DNA from: an uncultured Lachnospiraceae bacterium
GTDB lineage: Bacteria > Bacillota > Clostridia > Lachnospirales > Lachnospiraceae
Length of the DNA stretch: 64,000 nt
Assembly: GCA_910578335.1 (NCBI GenBank)
Contig: CAJTPU010000009.1
Span: 62,001-126,000, forward strand
Direction: 5' to 3'
Below the pieces are notes generated by a model that searched no databases, was not told where the DNA came from, and was given only the letters and a program-made list of their open reading frames with translations. Position numbers and translations under genes: made by a program. Below, piece after piece: positions 52,722 to 62,498 of this stretch (its first letter is position 1; every line of letters starts with the position of its first letter).

Positions 52722-54155
52722 ATGGCGAAACAATATGAAACAGTGATTGGTTTGGAGGTGCATGTAGAGCTTGCCACAAAGACCAAAATTTTCTGCGGTT
52801 GCTCCACGGCATTTGGGGGAGCGCCCAATACCCATACCTGCCCTGTCTGTACGGGGATGCCGGGAACGCTTCCTGTCCTGAATAAGCAGGTGGTGGAGTA
52901 TGCGGTTGCAGTAGGGCTTGCGACGGGCTGCACCATCACGCAGTACTGCAAATTTGACAGGAAGAACTATTTTTACCCGGATAATCCGCAGAACTATCAG
53001 ATTTCCCAGCTTTACCTGCCTGTATGCAGGGACGGCTTTGTGGAGATAGAGACGCCTGCGGGCATGAAAAAAATAGGCATCCATGAAATTCATATGGAGG
53101 AGGATGCAGGAAAGCTGATGCATGATGAGTGGGAGGATATATCGTTAGTAGACTACAATCGTTCCGGCGTTCCCTTAATTGAAATTGTGTCTGAGCCGGA
53201 TATGAGAAGCGCCGACGAGGTGATTGCCTATCTGGAAAAGCTGCGGCTGATTATCCGGTATCTGGGGGCGTCGGACTGTAAGCTGCAGGAGGGCTCCATG
53301 CGTGCGGATGTCAACCTTTCCGTGCGTGAGGCAGGAAGCGAAGCGTTCGGAACCAGAACGGAGATGAAAAACCTGAACTCTTTTAAGGCGATTGCCCGCG
53401 CCATAGACAGTGAGCGCGCCCGCCAGATAGAGCTTTTAGAGGAGGGAAAAAAGGTAGTACAGGAGACGAGACGCTGGGACGATAACAAGGAATATTCCTA
53501 TGCCATGCGCTCCAAGGAGGATGCACAGGATTACCGGTATTTTCCCGACCCTGATTTGACGCCGCTTCGGATTGACGATGCGTGGCTTGCACGTATCAGG
53601 GATGCGCAGCCGGAATTTCGGACGGAAAAAATGGCGAGATACAGAAAAGAGTTTGATATTCCGGAGTACGATATTGAAATTATCACGGCGTCCAAGCACA
53701 TGGCAGATATTTTTGAAGAAACCACCGCTATCTGCGGACAGCCTAAAAAGGTGAGCAACTGGCTGATGGGGGAAACGCTGCGGCTTTTAAAGGAGAGGGA
53801 GGAGGAGCCGGAGGATATCCGTTTTTCTCCCGCGCATTTGGCAAAGCTGATAGAGCTTGCCGACGCAAGGACGATTAACTCTACCGTTGCAAAAGAGGTC
53901 TTTGAGGTGATGTTTGACGAGGATGTTGAGCCAGCCGCCTATGTGAAGGAAAAGGGGCTTGGCATGGTGAGCGACGAGGCGCCTTTAAGAAAAGCAGTGG
54001 AAGAGGTCATTGCCGCCAATCCCAAGTCCGTGGAGGACTATCGCGGCGGCAAGGAACGGGCGCTGGGCTTTCTGGTTGGGCAGACCATGAAGGCGATGCA
54101 GGGCAAGGCGGACCCGGGAGCGGTAGGCAGGCTTTTAAAGGAGCTGCTGTCCTAA
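52722..54155 (+). CDS. gatB: Glu-tRNA/Asp-tRNA amidotransferase subunit B
   Basis: 477 residues. N-terminal ETVIGLEVHVELATKTKIFCGC, then CPVCTGMPGTLPVLN, DRKNYFYPDNPQNYQISQ and DYNRSGVPLIEIVSEPD, all diagnostic. The C-terminal YqeY-like tail domain is present (SDEAPLRKAVEEVIAANPKSVEDYRGGKERALGFLVGQTMKAM). It phosphorylates and amidates misacylated tRNA. Confidence 0.97.
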   Translation: MAKQYETVIGLEVHVELATKTKIFCGCSTAFGGAPNTHTCPVCTGMPGTLPVLNKQVVEYAVAVGLATGCTITQYCKFDRKNYFYPDNPQNYQISQLYLPVCRDGFVEIETPAGMKKIGIHEIHMEEDAGKLMHDEWEDISLVDYNRSGVPLIEIVSEPDMRSADEVIAYLEKLRLIIRYLGASDCKLQEGSMRADVNLSVREAGSEAFGTRTEMKNLNSFKAIARAIDSERARQIELLEEGKKVVQETRRWDDNKEYSYAMRSKEDAQDYRYFPDPDLTPLRIDDAWLARIRDAQPEFRTEKMARYRKEFDIPEYDIEIITASKHMADIFEETTAICGQPKKVSNWLMGETLRLLKEREEEPEDIRFSPAHLAKLIELADARTINSTVAKEVFEVMFDEDVEPAAYVKEKGLGMVSDEAPLRKAVEEVIAANPKSVEDYRGGKERALGFLVGQTMKAMQGKADPGAVGRLLKELLS

Positions 54156-54195
54156 GCCGGCAAGGAGCCTGCACACAGTATGCAAATGGCAGAGG

Positions 54196-54231
54196 AATAT
54201 GCCGCTGTGCGGTGTAAGAGCAGCGGCTATT
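54196..54231. terminator. Bidirectional terminator between gatB and convergent gene
   Basis: GCCGCTG pairs with CAGCGGC, extended by AATA/TATT, between convergent stops. Confidence 0.7.
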
Positions 54232-54967
54232 CCGTCAGCAAAAAGGTGATAAATTTGACTGCATTTGCAAGCTGCTTTGTGTTGGAGACGATGCCCAAAT
54301 AAGAGCTGCCTTCCTTATAATAATAGGCGTCCGTAAATTTGCTGCATTCGCTGATGTCAATGCCGACGGGCACAGGCTCTTGCATGTCCTCGGGATGGAA
54401 GGGGTCGGGTTTTGTGACTTCTTCCGAGGACTGGTTGGTATTCTGTAGTTCTTCTATCTTGTCGGCGACGGCGCGGTCGATATAATAGAGCCTGCCTGCT
54501 TCCGATAAGGCGGCTATGGTCTCGGCGTCCAAGGCTTCGGATAAATCCAGATAGACGCTGCTGTAGGCGTAGCGGGAGAAGCTGTCGGGGTCTCCCACGA
54601 TGACGTCCAAATCCCGCGCGGCAATATATACCATGATAAATTCGGCTGTGCCGATGGAGTTGCCCTCAAAGCTTAGGGAAGTATTGAAGGTAACTGTATT
54701 TTTGTCTTTGTCAATTCCCGCATAGTCCATAAAGCCGTCTAAAAAAGCCTGCTCCGTCTCAAAGGGAATACCGTTTATCATTGCGCCGTAGAGGGCGTAG
54801 TTTGTCCGGTTTAAAAAGCCTGAAACAATGGAGATAAGGACGGCGGCTGCAAAAATACCGCCGAGTACATACCATTTGTAATACGTCCAGAAATAAGAAA
54901 TCTTTTTTTTGAAGGGTTGGTTTTTGATACTTTCCCGTTCCTCTTTAAATTCGTCCATCAACGCCAT
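54227..54967 (-). CDS. Single-pass membrane protein of unknown function
   Basis: 246 residues. Basic cytoplasmic start (KEERESIKNQPFKKKISYFWTYYKWY), one membrane helix (~33-52), then an extracytoplasmic domain whose middle resembles type-2 periplasmic-binding folds (GTAEFIMVYIAARDLDVIVGDPDSFSRYA, then LDLSEAL). This type of protein is frequent in Lachnospiraceae-like genomes. Partner unknown. Confidence 0.65.
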   Translation of the reverse strand: MALMDEFKEERESIKNQPFKKKISYFWTYYKWYVLGGIFAAAVLISIVSGFLNRTNYALYGAMINGIPFETEQAFLDGFMDYAGIDKDKNTVTFNTSLSFEGNSIGTAEFIMVYIAARDLDVIVGDPDSFSRYAYSSVYLDLSEALDAETIAALSEAGRLYYIDRAVADKIEELQNTNQSSEEVTKPDPFHPEDMQEPVPVGIDISECSKFTDAYYYKEGSSYLGIVSNTKQLANAVKFITFLLTE

Positions 54968-55193
54968 AAGAGCACCGCCTTTTGTGAAATAACATAAAAA
55001 TTTGCCTTAAGGATTATCATAAAGTATGGAAAGGGGCTTGTCAATGAAGGGGGTGTTAGCAGTTTCTAAAAAAAAGATAAATTTACGGAAAGAAGGCGCT
55101 TTGGCTTGCTTTCTTTTTTATTATGTAATATCATATTTATAACCTGTCCGGTGCAGAGCGCGACAGGGAATACGGATAAGGATGGAAGAAAAA

Positions 55194-55691
55194 ATGAGTG
55201 ATGTATATGTAGAATGCCTGATAAAAACAGAATCCTCTACCCTTGCAAAGTTACTGCGTATCCTGCTGATTATGCTGACGGTGGTGTTTGGCGTGCTTGC
55301 GCTGATGGGTGTTATCGTGGCTTTGGTCATAGCGGTAGCGGCTGGCATCGGGGCGTATTTTGCCCATCTCAATACGAATATTGAGTATGAATATCTGTAT
55401 CTTGACAAGGAGCTGTCCGTTGATAAGATTATGGCGCAGACAAAGAGAAAGCGGGTGGCGACTTATGAAGTGGAGCGCATGGAGATTTTTGCACCCATCA
55501 AGTCCTATCACCTTGACAATTACAAAAACCGCACCGGCAAGGAGACCGACTACAGCATCAGAAGGGAAGAGCAGCCTGACAGGCGTTATCTGATGTATTA
55601 TGACGGCAGCCAGAAGGTTATCTTAAGCCCGAATGAGGAGCTTGTCAAAGCGCTGCGCAATGTTGCGCCGCGAAAGGTGTTCACGGATTAA
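55194..55691 (+). CDS. DUF6106-like membrane protein
   Basis: 165 residues from the ATG at 55194 (an in-frame ATG at 55182 is possible). Two adjacent membrane helices near 20-60, then a cytoplasmic domain (NIEYEYLYLDKELSVDKIMAQTKRKRVATYEVERMEIFAP in outline) resembling small PH-like or DUF6106 proteins. Function unknown. Confidence 0.65.
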   Translation: MSDVYVECLIKTESSTLAKLLRILLIMLTVVFGVLALMGVIVALVIAVAAGIGAYFAHLNTNIEYEYLYLDKELSVDKIMAQTKRKRVATYEVERMEIFAPIKSYHLDNYKNRTGKETDYSIRREEQPDRRYLMYYDGSQKVILSPNEELVKALRNVAPRKVFTD

Positions 55692-55733
55692 TGTCCCCAT
55701 GTGTTCAAATAACGCAAAGTGTTTGAAAACATC

Positions 55734-55762
55734 TTGACAGCGGCTATTAAGTTTGTTAAACT
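55734..55762 (+). promoter_or_regulatory. Sigma-A type promoter of guaB
   Basis: TTGACA at 55734-55739 and TAAACT at 55757-55762, spaced by 17 bases, about 48 bases ahead of the guaB start. Confidence 0.7.
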
Positions 55763-55789
55763 CTATAAATTAACATATTTTTTACTTAA

Positions 55790-57265
<1,476 letters not shown>

Positions 57266-57278
57266 CAGAAAAAGAGAG

Positions 57279-57301
57279 AAGGAGCCGAAAGGCTCCTTTT
57301 T
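57279..57301 (+). terminator. Rho-independent terminator of guaB
   Basis: AAGGAGCC-GAAA-GGCTCCTT followed by further T residues: a perfect stem with a GNRA-type loop. Confidence 0.93.
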
Positions 57302-57452
57302 CTTCCTATATATGGAAAAACAAAGGGTTCGTCTGTAAAGAGGTTGCGCGATACAATATAGATATGTTAAAATCTTATCATAGGGCGGACTGCGGCAGCG
57401 GAGGCATTCTGTGCCGTCAGCCTGTAAAAGGAAGGGAAATCGGAGGAGAAGG

Positions 57453-60155
57453 GTGAGTATAGAACATGAAAAGGAAAAAAGCACGCATATTTTTTCCTGC
57501 AAAAATCTGGTAGACCGGGAAGAGCTGCAACGCCTGCAGGATAGTATATGCGCGGCTGCAGGCGTATGCGCGTATGCGGTGGATGCCTTGGGGGAAAGAC
57601 AGACTACAGTATCAGGAGCGGAAGCGGATATACAAGCTATGCTTCCGTTTCTGTCAGGGCAGCTTGCGGGACAGGTCCTTTCAAGGGTGAAGGAAGGTTC
57701 ACTGGAGGAGTGTGCCATAGAGGACACGGAAGCAGCCAATTTGAAGGTGGCGGCAGTTTCCGTCAGGATAAAAGAAACTACGATACTTTGCTGGATTGTG
57801 CTGGGTGCCTTGTCCGGCAAAGAGGAATACGCAAAGACCGGCAGCCGGTTGACGGGCGTCTCCCGTTTTTTGACAGAACAGACCTTTTATGAGGTGCTGG
57901 ATTTGTTTCGGGTGAGCAGCCTGATTTTGCTGCAAAATAAGCTTTCCCGTGTCAGCGCGGAGGCTGAGAGCTTAAGCAGCCGTTATAAAGAGCAGGAAAT
58001 GCAGGATTCCCTGGACAGGATAGAAGGGCTGACGAATATTGTCAAGCTTATGGAAGGGGGCGGTCCTGCCGGCATCATGAAGAAGACGCTTGCCATAGCG
58101 GGAGGATATCTGTGCGCGGCGTCCGGCTATGTATGCAGGCTTCACGTGCAGGAAAAGACGGCGGATATTCTGGCGGAGTGGTATCAGAAGGGTGTTGCGC
58201 CTTTTTTTGATAAAGGAGAAGGTCTGGCGGCAGGAACCGCTATGTTTTCGGAAAAGCCGGTGGTGGCATCCGGCGGCAGGCTGTCAAAAGACGGTTTTGC
58301 CATAGACAATCTGCCGCCGGATGCGATAAAGCAGGCAGAGACGGCAGACGGCAAAGCGGGGGAGTCGGTAGGCGCTTATATGATATTTCCTCTTAGCAGA
58401 GGGGAGGAGAGAATGTGCCTCTGCTTTTGCAGGAGAGAGAAGCGGGGAAGCTTTTCCATGCAGGACGTAAAATTTGTGGCGGATGTGGTGAAGCTTTTAC
58501 AGGGTATGCTGACCGATACGGGGCAGGAAAAGCGTGCGGCGGGCACAGCCGCTTTGCTCGCGGACGTTCTTGACAATGTGTGCTGCGGCATTTATGTGGA
58601 GGACAAAAAAACAGGCGAAGAGCTTTTTGCCAATCAAAAGTTGAAAGACACGTTTTCTGCGGAAAGGGAGGGCGGTTCCTTCGAGCAGCTTTTAAAAAGT
58701 GCCGGCGAGCACAAGACGGGCGGGCTTTATGAGGTGAATGTCGCTGCAAAAGAGCGCTGGTACGACCTTTTACATGCGGAGGTCATGTGGGCGGACCAAA
58801 GGGAAGCGGTTCTGTATTCTTTCTATGACATTACGGAAAAGAAAATGTATCAGGAAAGGATAGAGAAGCAGGCGTACACGGATTTTCTGACAGGGCTTTA
58901 CAACAGAATATGCTGTGAAAGGGATTTGACATGGTATGTGGACGACGCCAAAAAGCGCGGCGTAAAGGGCGGACTGCTCTACATAGACTTGGACGATTTT
59001 AAACATATCAACGACGGGCTGGGGCATCAGTATGGGGATGTGCTGCTCAAGGAGATTTCCGGCGCCTTATCGCGGATAAATGGAATCCGGACAACCTGTT
59101 ACCGCATGGGCGGGGATGAATTTGTCATTGTGGTGCCGCCGGAGAGCTTTGCGGAATTTGAAAAGATTATTGAGGAGATTCAGGCGGTGTTCGCACAGCC
59201 GTGGAACCTGCGCAACAGTGAGTATTACTGTACCATGAGTATGGGCGTCGTCACATTTCCGGATGACGGCGACAATGTGCAGGAAATTATCAAAAAGGCG
59301 GATATCGCCATGTACGAAGCAAAAAACATGGGCAAGAACCGCTATGCGCGTTACTCTGACAGCCTGGGCTCTTATTCCGGCAGGCGGCTTGACATGGAAA
59401 AGAATATGCGTGATGCCGCGGTGGCGGGCTATGGGGAATTTGAGGTGTATTACCAGCCCATCATCGATATTTCGCAGCCGGGTCTTCCCTGTACGGGGGC
59501 TGAGGCGCTGATACGCTGGAACAGTACGACGCTGGGGCTTATTTCACCGGCAGAATTTATCCCGCTTGCGGAGTATCTGGGGCTGATTAATCCCATCGGC
59601 AGCCATGTGCTGCAGCAGGCATGCAGAGAGTGCAGAAAATGGAACGAAAACGGTTTTCCGGGCTATAAGGTCAATGTCAATCTTTCCGTGGTACAGCTCT
59701 TACAGCCTGACATTGTGGAAACCATCAGGCAGACGCTTGTGGAGACGGGTGTGAAGCCCAACAACCTCACCCTTGAGGTGACGGAGAGTCTTGCCATCAA
59801 TGATATGGAGAGAATGAAGGAAATTCTGACAAACATCAAAGGACTGGGCGTTAGGATTGCATTGGATGATTTTGGCACCGGGTATTCTTCCTTAAACCAT
59901 ATCAGAGAGATTCCCTTCGACGTCATCAAGGTGGACCAGAGCTTCGTCAGGGATTTGGCGGAGGACGCTTATTCCCAGTCTTTTATCAAGATGGTAGCGG
60001 AGCTGGCGGAGACTATCGGCGTCAGCATCTGTGTGGAGGGTATTGAAACCAAGGAGCAGTACAGGGTATTGGAGGGCATGAAGGTCAGGATGGTGCAGGG
60101 CTATTATTTTGACCGTCCCATGCCCCGGAAGGACTTTGAGAAAAAATACATGTGA
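57453..60155 (+). CDS. GGDEF-EAL dual-domain cyclic-di-GMP protein with sensory N-terminus
   Basis: 900 residues from the GTG at 57453, preceded by GGAGGAG. No signal peptide or membrane helix. Residues ~1-380 form two sensor-like regions including a probable GAF domain (~200-370), then a PAS-like segment (LLADVLDNVCCGIYVEDKKTGEELFANQ). The GGDEF domain is intact (YRMGGDEFVIV, near 551), without an RxxD inhibitory site just before it. The EAL domain is intact (GAEALIRWNS near 683; LDDFGTGYSSL near 805). Both synthesis and hydrolysis of c-di-GMP look possible. Confidence 0.93.
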   Translation: MSIEHEKEKSTHIFSCKNLVDREELQRLQDSICAAAGVCAYAVDALGERQTTVSGAEADIQAMLPFLSGQLAGQVLSRVKEGSLEECAIEDTEAANLKVAAVSVRIKETTILCWIVLGALSGKEEYAKTGSRLTGVSRFLTEQTFYEVLDLFRVSSLILLQNKLSRVSAEAESLSSRYKEQEMQDSLDRIEGLTNIVKLMEGGGPAGIMKKTLAIAGGYLCAASGYVCRLHVQEKTADILAEWYQKGVAPFFDKGEGLAAGTAMFSEKPVVASGGRLSKDGFAIDNLPPDAIKQAETADGKAGESVGAYMIFPLSRGEERMCLCFCRREKRGSFSMQDVKFVADVVKLLQGMLTDTGQEKRAAGTAALLADVLDNVCCGIYVEDKKTGEELFANQKLKDTFSAEREGGSFEQLLKSAGEHKTGGLYEVNVAAKERWYDLLHAEVMWADQREAVLYSFYDITEKKMYQERIEKQAYTDFLTGLYNRICCERDLTWYVDDAKKRGVKGGLLYIDLDDFKHINDGLGHQYGDVLLKEISGALSRINGIRTTCYRMGGDEFVIVVPPESFAEFEKIIEEIQAVFAQPWNLRNSEYYCTMSMGVVTFPDDGDNVQEIIKKADIAMYEAKNMGKNRYARYSDSLGSYSGRRLDMEKNMRDAAVAGYGEFEVYYQPIIDISQPGLPCTGAEALIRWNSTTLGLISPAEFIPLAEYLGLINPIGSHVLQQACRECRKWNENGFPGYKVNVNLSVVQLLQPDIVETIRQTLVETGVKPNNLTLEVTESLAINDMERMKEILTNIKGLGVRIALDDFGTGYSSLNHIREIPFDVIKVDQSFVRDLAEDAYSQSFIKMVAELAETIGVSICVEGIETKEQYRVLEGMKVRMVQGYYFDRPMPRKDFEKKYM

Positions 60156-60188
60156 GCAGGCAAAAGCCGCCTGCGGCAAGGAGGAAAA

Positions 60189-60896
60189 ATGGTATCATTG
60201 GAGCAGGAATTAAAGGAGAACAGTTATCCCGGCAGGGGTATCGTTATCGGCAGGTCAAAGGATGGCAGGTATGCGGTAACTGCGTATTTTATCATGGGGC
60301 GCAGCTTAAACAGCCGCAACCGTATTTTTGTAGAAGAGCAGGAGGGAATCCGCACGCAGGCGTTCGACCCTTCCAAGTTAGAGGACCCCAGCCTGATTAT
60401 CTATGCGCCGGTGCGTGTTTTGGGGAACAGCACGATAGTGACAAACGGCGACCAGACCGATACGGTTTACGAGGGCTTTGAAAAGGGGATGACCTTTGAG
60501 CAGGCATTAAGAAGCCGTGAGTTTGAGCCGGATGCGCCCAATTATACGCCGCGTATTTCCGGCGTCCTGCAGGTAGAAAACGGCATATTCCACTATACCA
60601 TGTCCATCTTAAAGAGCAATGACGGCGACGGCTCTTCCTGTCTGCGCCATACCTTCGACTACGAGAATCCGGCGGCGGGTGAGGGTCATTTTATCCACAC
60701 CTACATGCACGACGGTACTCCTCTCCCCAGCTTTTCGGGCGAGCCTAAGAAAGTAGCAATACCGGACGATATGGATGCCTTCACCGAAATGCTCTGGAGC
60801 AGCTTAAACGAGGAGAATAAGGTGTCGCTCTTCGTGCGCTACATCGACATTTCCACGGGAGAGTATCGGACAAAGATTATCAACAAAAATCAGTAA
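60189..60896 (+). CDS. IMP cyclohydrolase (PurO-like)
   Basis: 235 residues. Matches the IMP cyclohydrolase family (ENSYPGRGIVIGRSKDGRYAV, AYFIMGRSLNSRNR, NGDQTDTVY and CLRHTFDYENP), which closes FAICAR to IMP. In this genome the reaction seems split from the formyltransferase encoded next at 61302, replacing bifunctional PurH. RBS AAGGAGG. Confidence 0.85.
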   Translation: MVSLEQELKENSYPGRGIVIGRSKDGRYAVTAYFIMGRSLNSRNRIFVEEQEGIRTQAFDPSKLEDPSLIIYAPVRVLGNSTIVTNGDQTDTVYEGFEKGMTFEQALRSREFEPDAPNYTPRISGVLQVENGIFHYTMSILKSNDGDGSSCLRHTFDYENPAAGEGHFIHTYMHDGTPLPSFSGEPKKVAIPDDMDAFTEMLWSSLNEENKVSLFVRYIDISTGEYRTKIINKNQ

Positions 60897-60982
60897 GCCA
60901 CATAACAGCGAAGTATTTTCTGCGAGTGACGGAAATATTCAATATAGACAAAAACGGGCTCCGAAGCGTGGCAAAGAGGTTC

Positions 60983-61195
60983 TGCAAACGCCTATTACGG
61001 TTTTGCGTAACTGAGAAACTTATATTTGCCGGTACCGAATTGTGCAACTTGTATATTCTATAAGCAGACCCTTGCCAGCCGTCGGTACCAAAGTCATGCA
61101 GGCATGACTTGCGAGGTATTTTCGAGCTTAGTACCGTTACGGCTGGCTTGGAGCGAGAGCGCGTCTGCGTTAGAATATACAAGTTGCACAATGAC
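60983..61195. repeat. Fold-back intergenic repeat, copy 2
   Basis: Same family as 10504-10730 but inverted. Core GCGAGGTATTTTCGAGC (61111-61127); middle arms GTGCAACTTGTATATTCTA / TAGAATATACAAGTTGCAC; inner stem GCCAGCCGT / ACGGCTGGC. An extra perfect hairpin AAGTCATGC-AG-GCATGACTT (61091-61110) lies beside the core. The inner stems differ in sequence from copy 1 yet still pair. Confidence 0.82.
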
Positions 61196-61252
61196 ACTGG
61201 CACAATGACACTGGCACAATGACACTGGCACAATGACACTAGCACAATGACT
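61187..61252 (+). repeat. 14-base tandem repeat
   Basis: CACAATGACACTGG occurs four times head to tail (the fourth with one change) plus a partial unit. The unit equals the terminal sequence of the adjoining fold-back element, so the array probably grew from its end. Confidence 0.95.
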
Positions 61253-61301
61253 GACTTTCACATTGCCTAAACAAAAACGAAAAGAGTAAGGAGAAAAGAA
61301 C

Positions 61302-62480
61302 ATGAACGAAATTGAACTGAAATACGGCTGTAATCCCAATCAGAAGCCGTCCCGCATTTATATGGAGGATGGAAGCGCGCTTCCGGTTACGGTTTTAAAC
61401 GGAAAGCCCGGATACATTAATTTTCTGGACGCTTTTAATGGCTGGCAGCTTGTAAAGGAGTTAAAGGCGGCGTCAGGACTTCCGGCGGCGGCTTCCTTTA
61501 AGCATGTATCCCCTGCAGGCGCCGCGGTAGGGCTGCCTTTGACAGAGACGCTGGCAAAGATTTACTGGGTGGATGATTTGGGAGAGCTTTCTCCGCTTGC
61601 CTGTGCCTATGCAAGAGCGCGCGGCGCGGACAGAATGTCCTCCTTTGGAGATTTTATTGCGCTCTCCGATGTGTGTGATGCGGATACGGCACGCCTGATT
61701 AAGAGGGAGGTGTCCGACGGCGTGATTGCCCCGGGCTACACGGACGAGGCGCTTGCGCTTCTTACGGCAAAAAAGAAAGGCGCATATAATATTATACAGA
61801 TTGACGAGGCTTATGTGCCGGCTCCCGTGGAGAAAAAGCAGGTATACGGCATCACCTTTGAGCAGGGCAGGAACGAGCTTGCCATTGACGATGCGCTGCT
61901 TGGCAATGTTGTCACGAAAAATAAGGACATTCCGGCACAGGCGCTGATGGATATGAAGATTGCGCTGATTACGTTAAAGTATACCCAGTCCAATTCCGTC
62001 TGCTATGTGAAGGACGGACAGGCAATCGGCATCGGCGCCGGGCAGCAGTCCCGTGTACATTGTACAAGGCTGGCGGGACAGAAGGCGGACAACTGGTTTT
62101 TGCGTCAGTCGCCGCAGGTGCTCTCGCTGCAGTTTGCGGACGGTCTGGGAAGGGCTGACAGAGACAATGCCATCGACAATTACATCGGAGACGAGTATAT
62201 GGATGTACTTGCAGAGGGCGCATGGCAGCGCGTGTTCAAGGAGAAGCCCCCTGTGTTTACCGCAGAGGAGAAGCGGGCATGGCTTGACAAGATGCAGGAT
62301 GTGACGCTTGGCTCGGATGCGTTCTTCCCGTTCTCCGACAATGTGGAGCGGGCGAGAAAGAGCGGGGTAAAATACATAGCGCAGCCGGGCGGTTCCGTGC
62401 GGGATGATTTGGTGATTGCATGCTGCGACAAGTACGATATGGCGATGGCGTTTACCGGAATCCGGTTGTTCCATCATTAA
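61302..62480 (+). CDS. AICAR formyltransferase, stand-alone
   Basis: 392 residues. This is the formyltransferase part of PurH only (LKYGCNPNQKPSRIYM, AASFKHVSPAGAAVGLP, RVHCTRLAGQKADNWFLRQSP, DAFFPFSDNVERA and YIAQPGGSVRDD). It lacks the N-terminal cyclohydrolase domain. It transfers the formyl group from 10-formyl-THF to AICAR; ring closure is supplied by the gene at 60189. Separated from that gene by the fold-back repeat. RBS AAGGAG. Confidence 0.92.
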   Translation: MNEIELKYGCNPNQKPSRIYMEDGSALPVTVLNGKPGYINFLDAFNGWQLVKELKAASGLPAAASFKHVSPAGAAVGLPLTETLAKIYWVDDLGELSPLACAYARARGADRMSSFGDFIALSDVCDADTARLIKREVSDGVIAPGYTDEALALLTAKKKGAYNIIQIDEAYVPAPVEKKQVYGITFEQGRNELAIDDALLGNVVTKNKDIPAQALMDMKIALITLKYTQSNSVCYVKDGQAIGIGAGQQSRVHCTRLAGQKADNWFLRQSPQVLSLQFADGLGRADRDNAIDNYIGDEYMDVLAEGAWQRVFKEKPPVFTAEEKRAWLDKMQDVTLGSDAFFPFSDNVERARKSGVKYIAQPGGSVRDDLVIACCDKYDMAMAFTGIRLFHH

Positions 62481-62498
62481 AAAAGTAAGGGGCGGGTT

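Noticed and set aside
61187..61252. CRISPR-like short repeats
   Set aside because: The units are directly adjacent with no spacers, and no cas genes are near; it is a simple tandem array.
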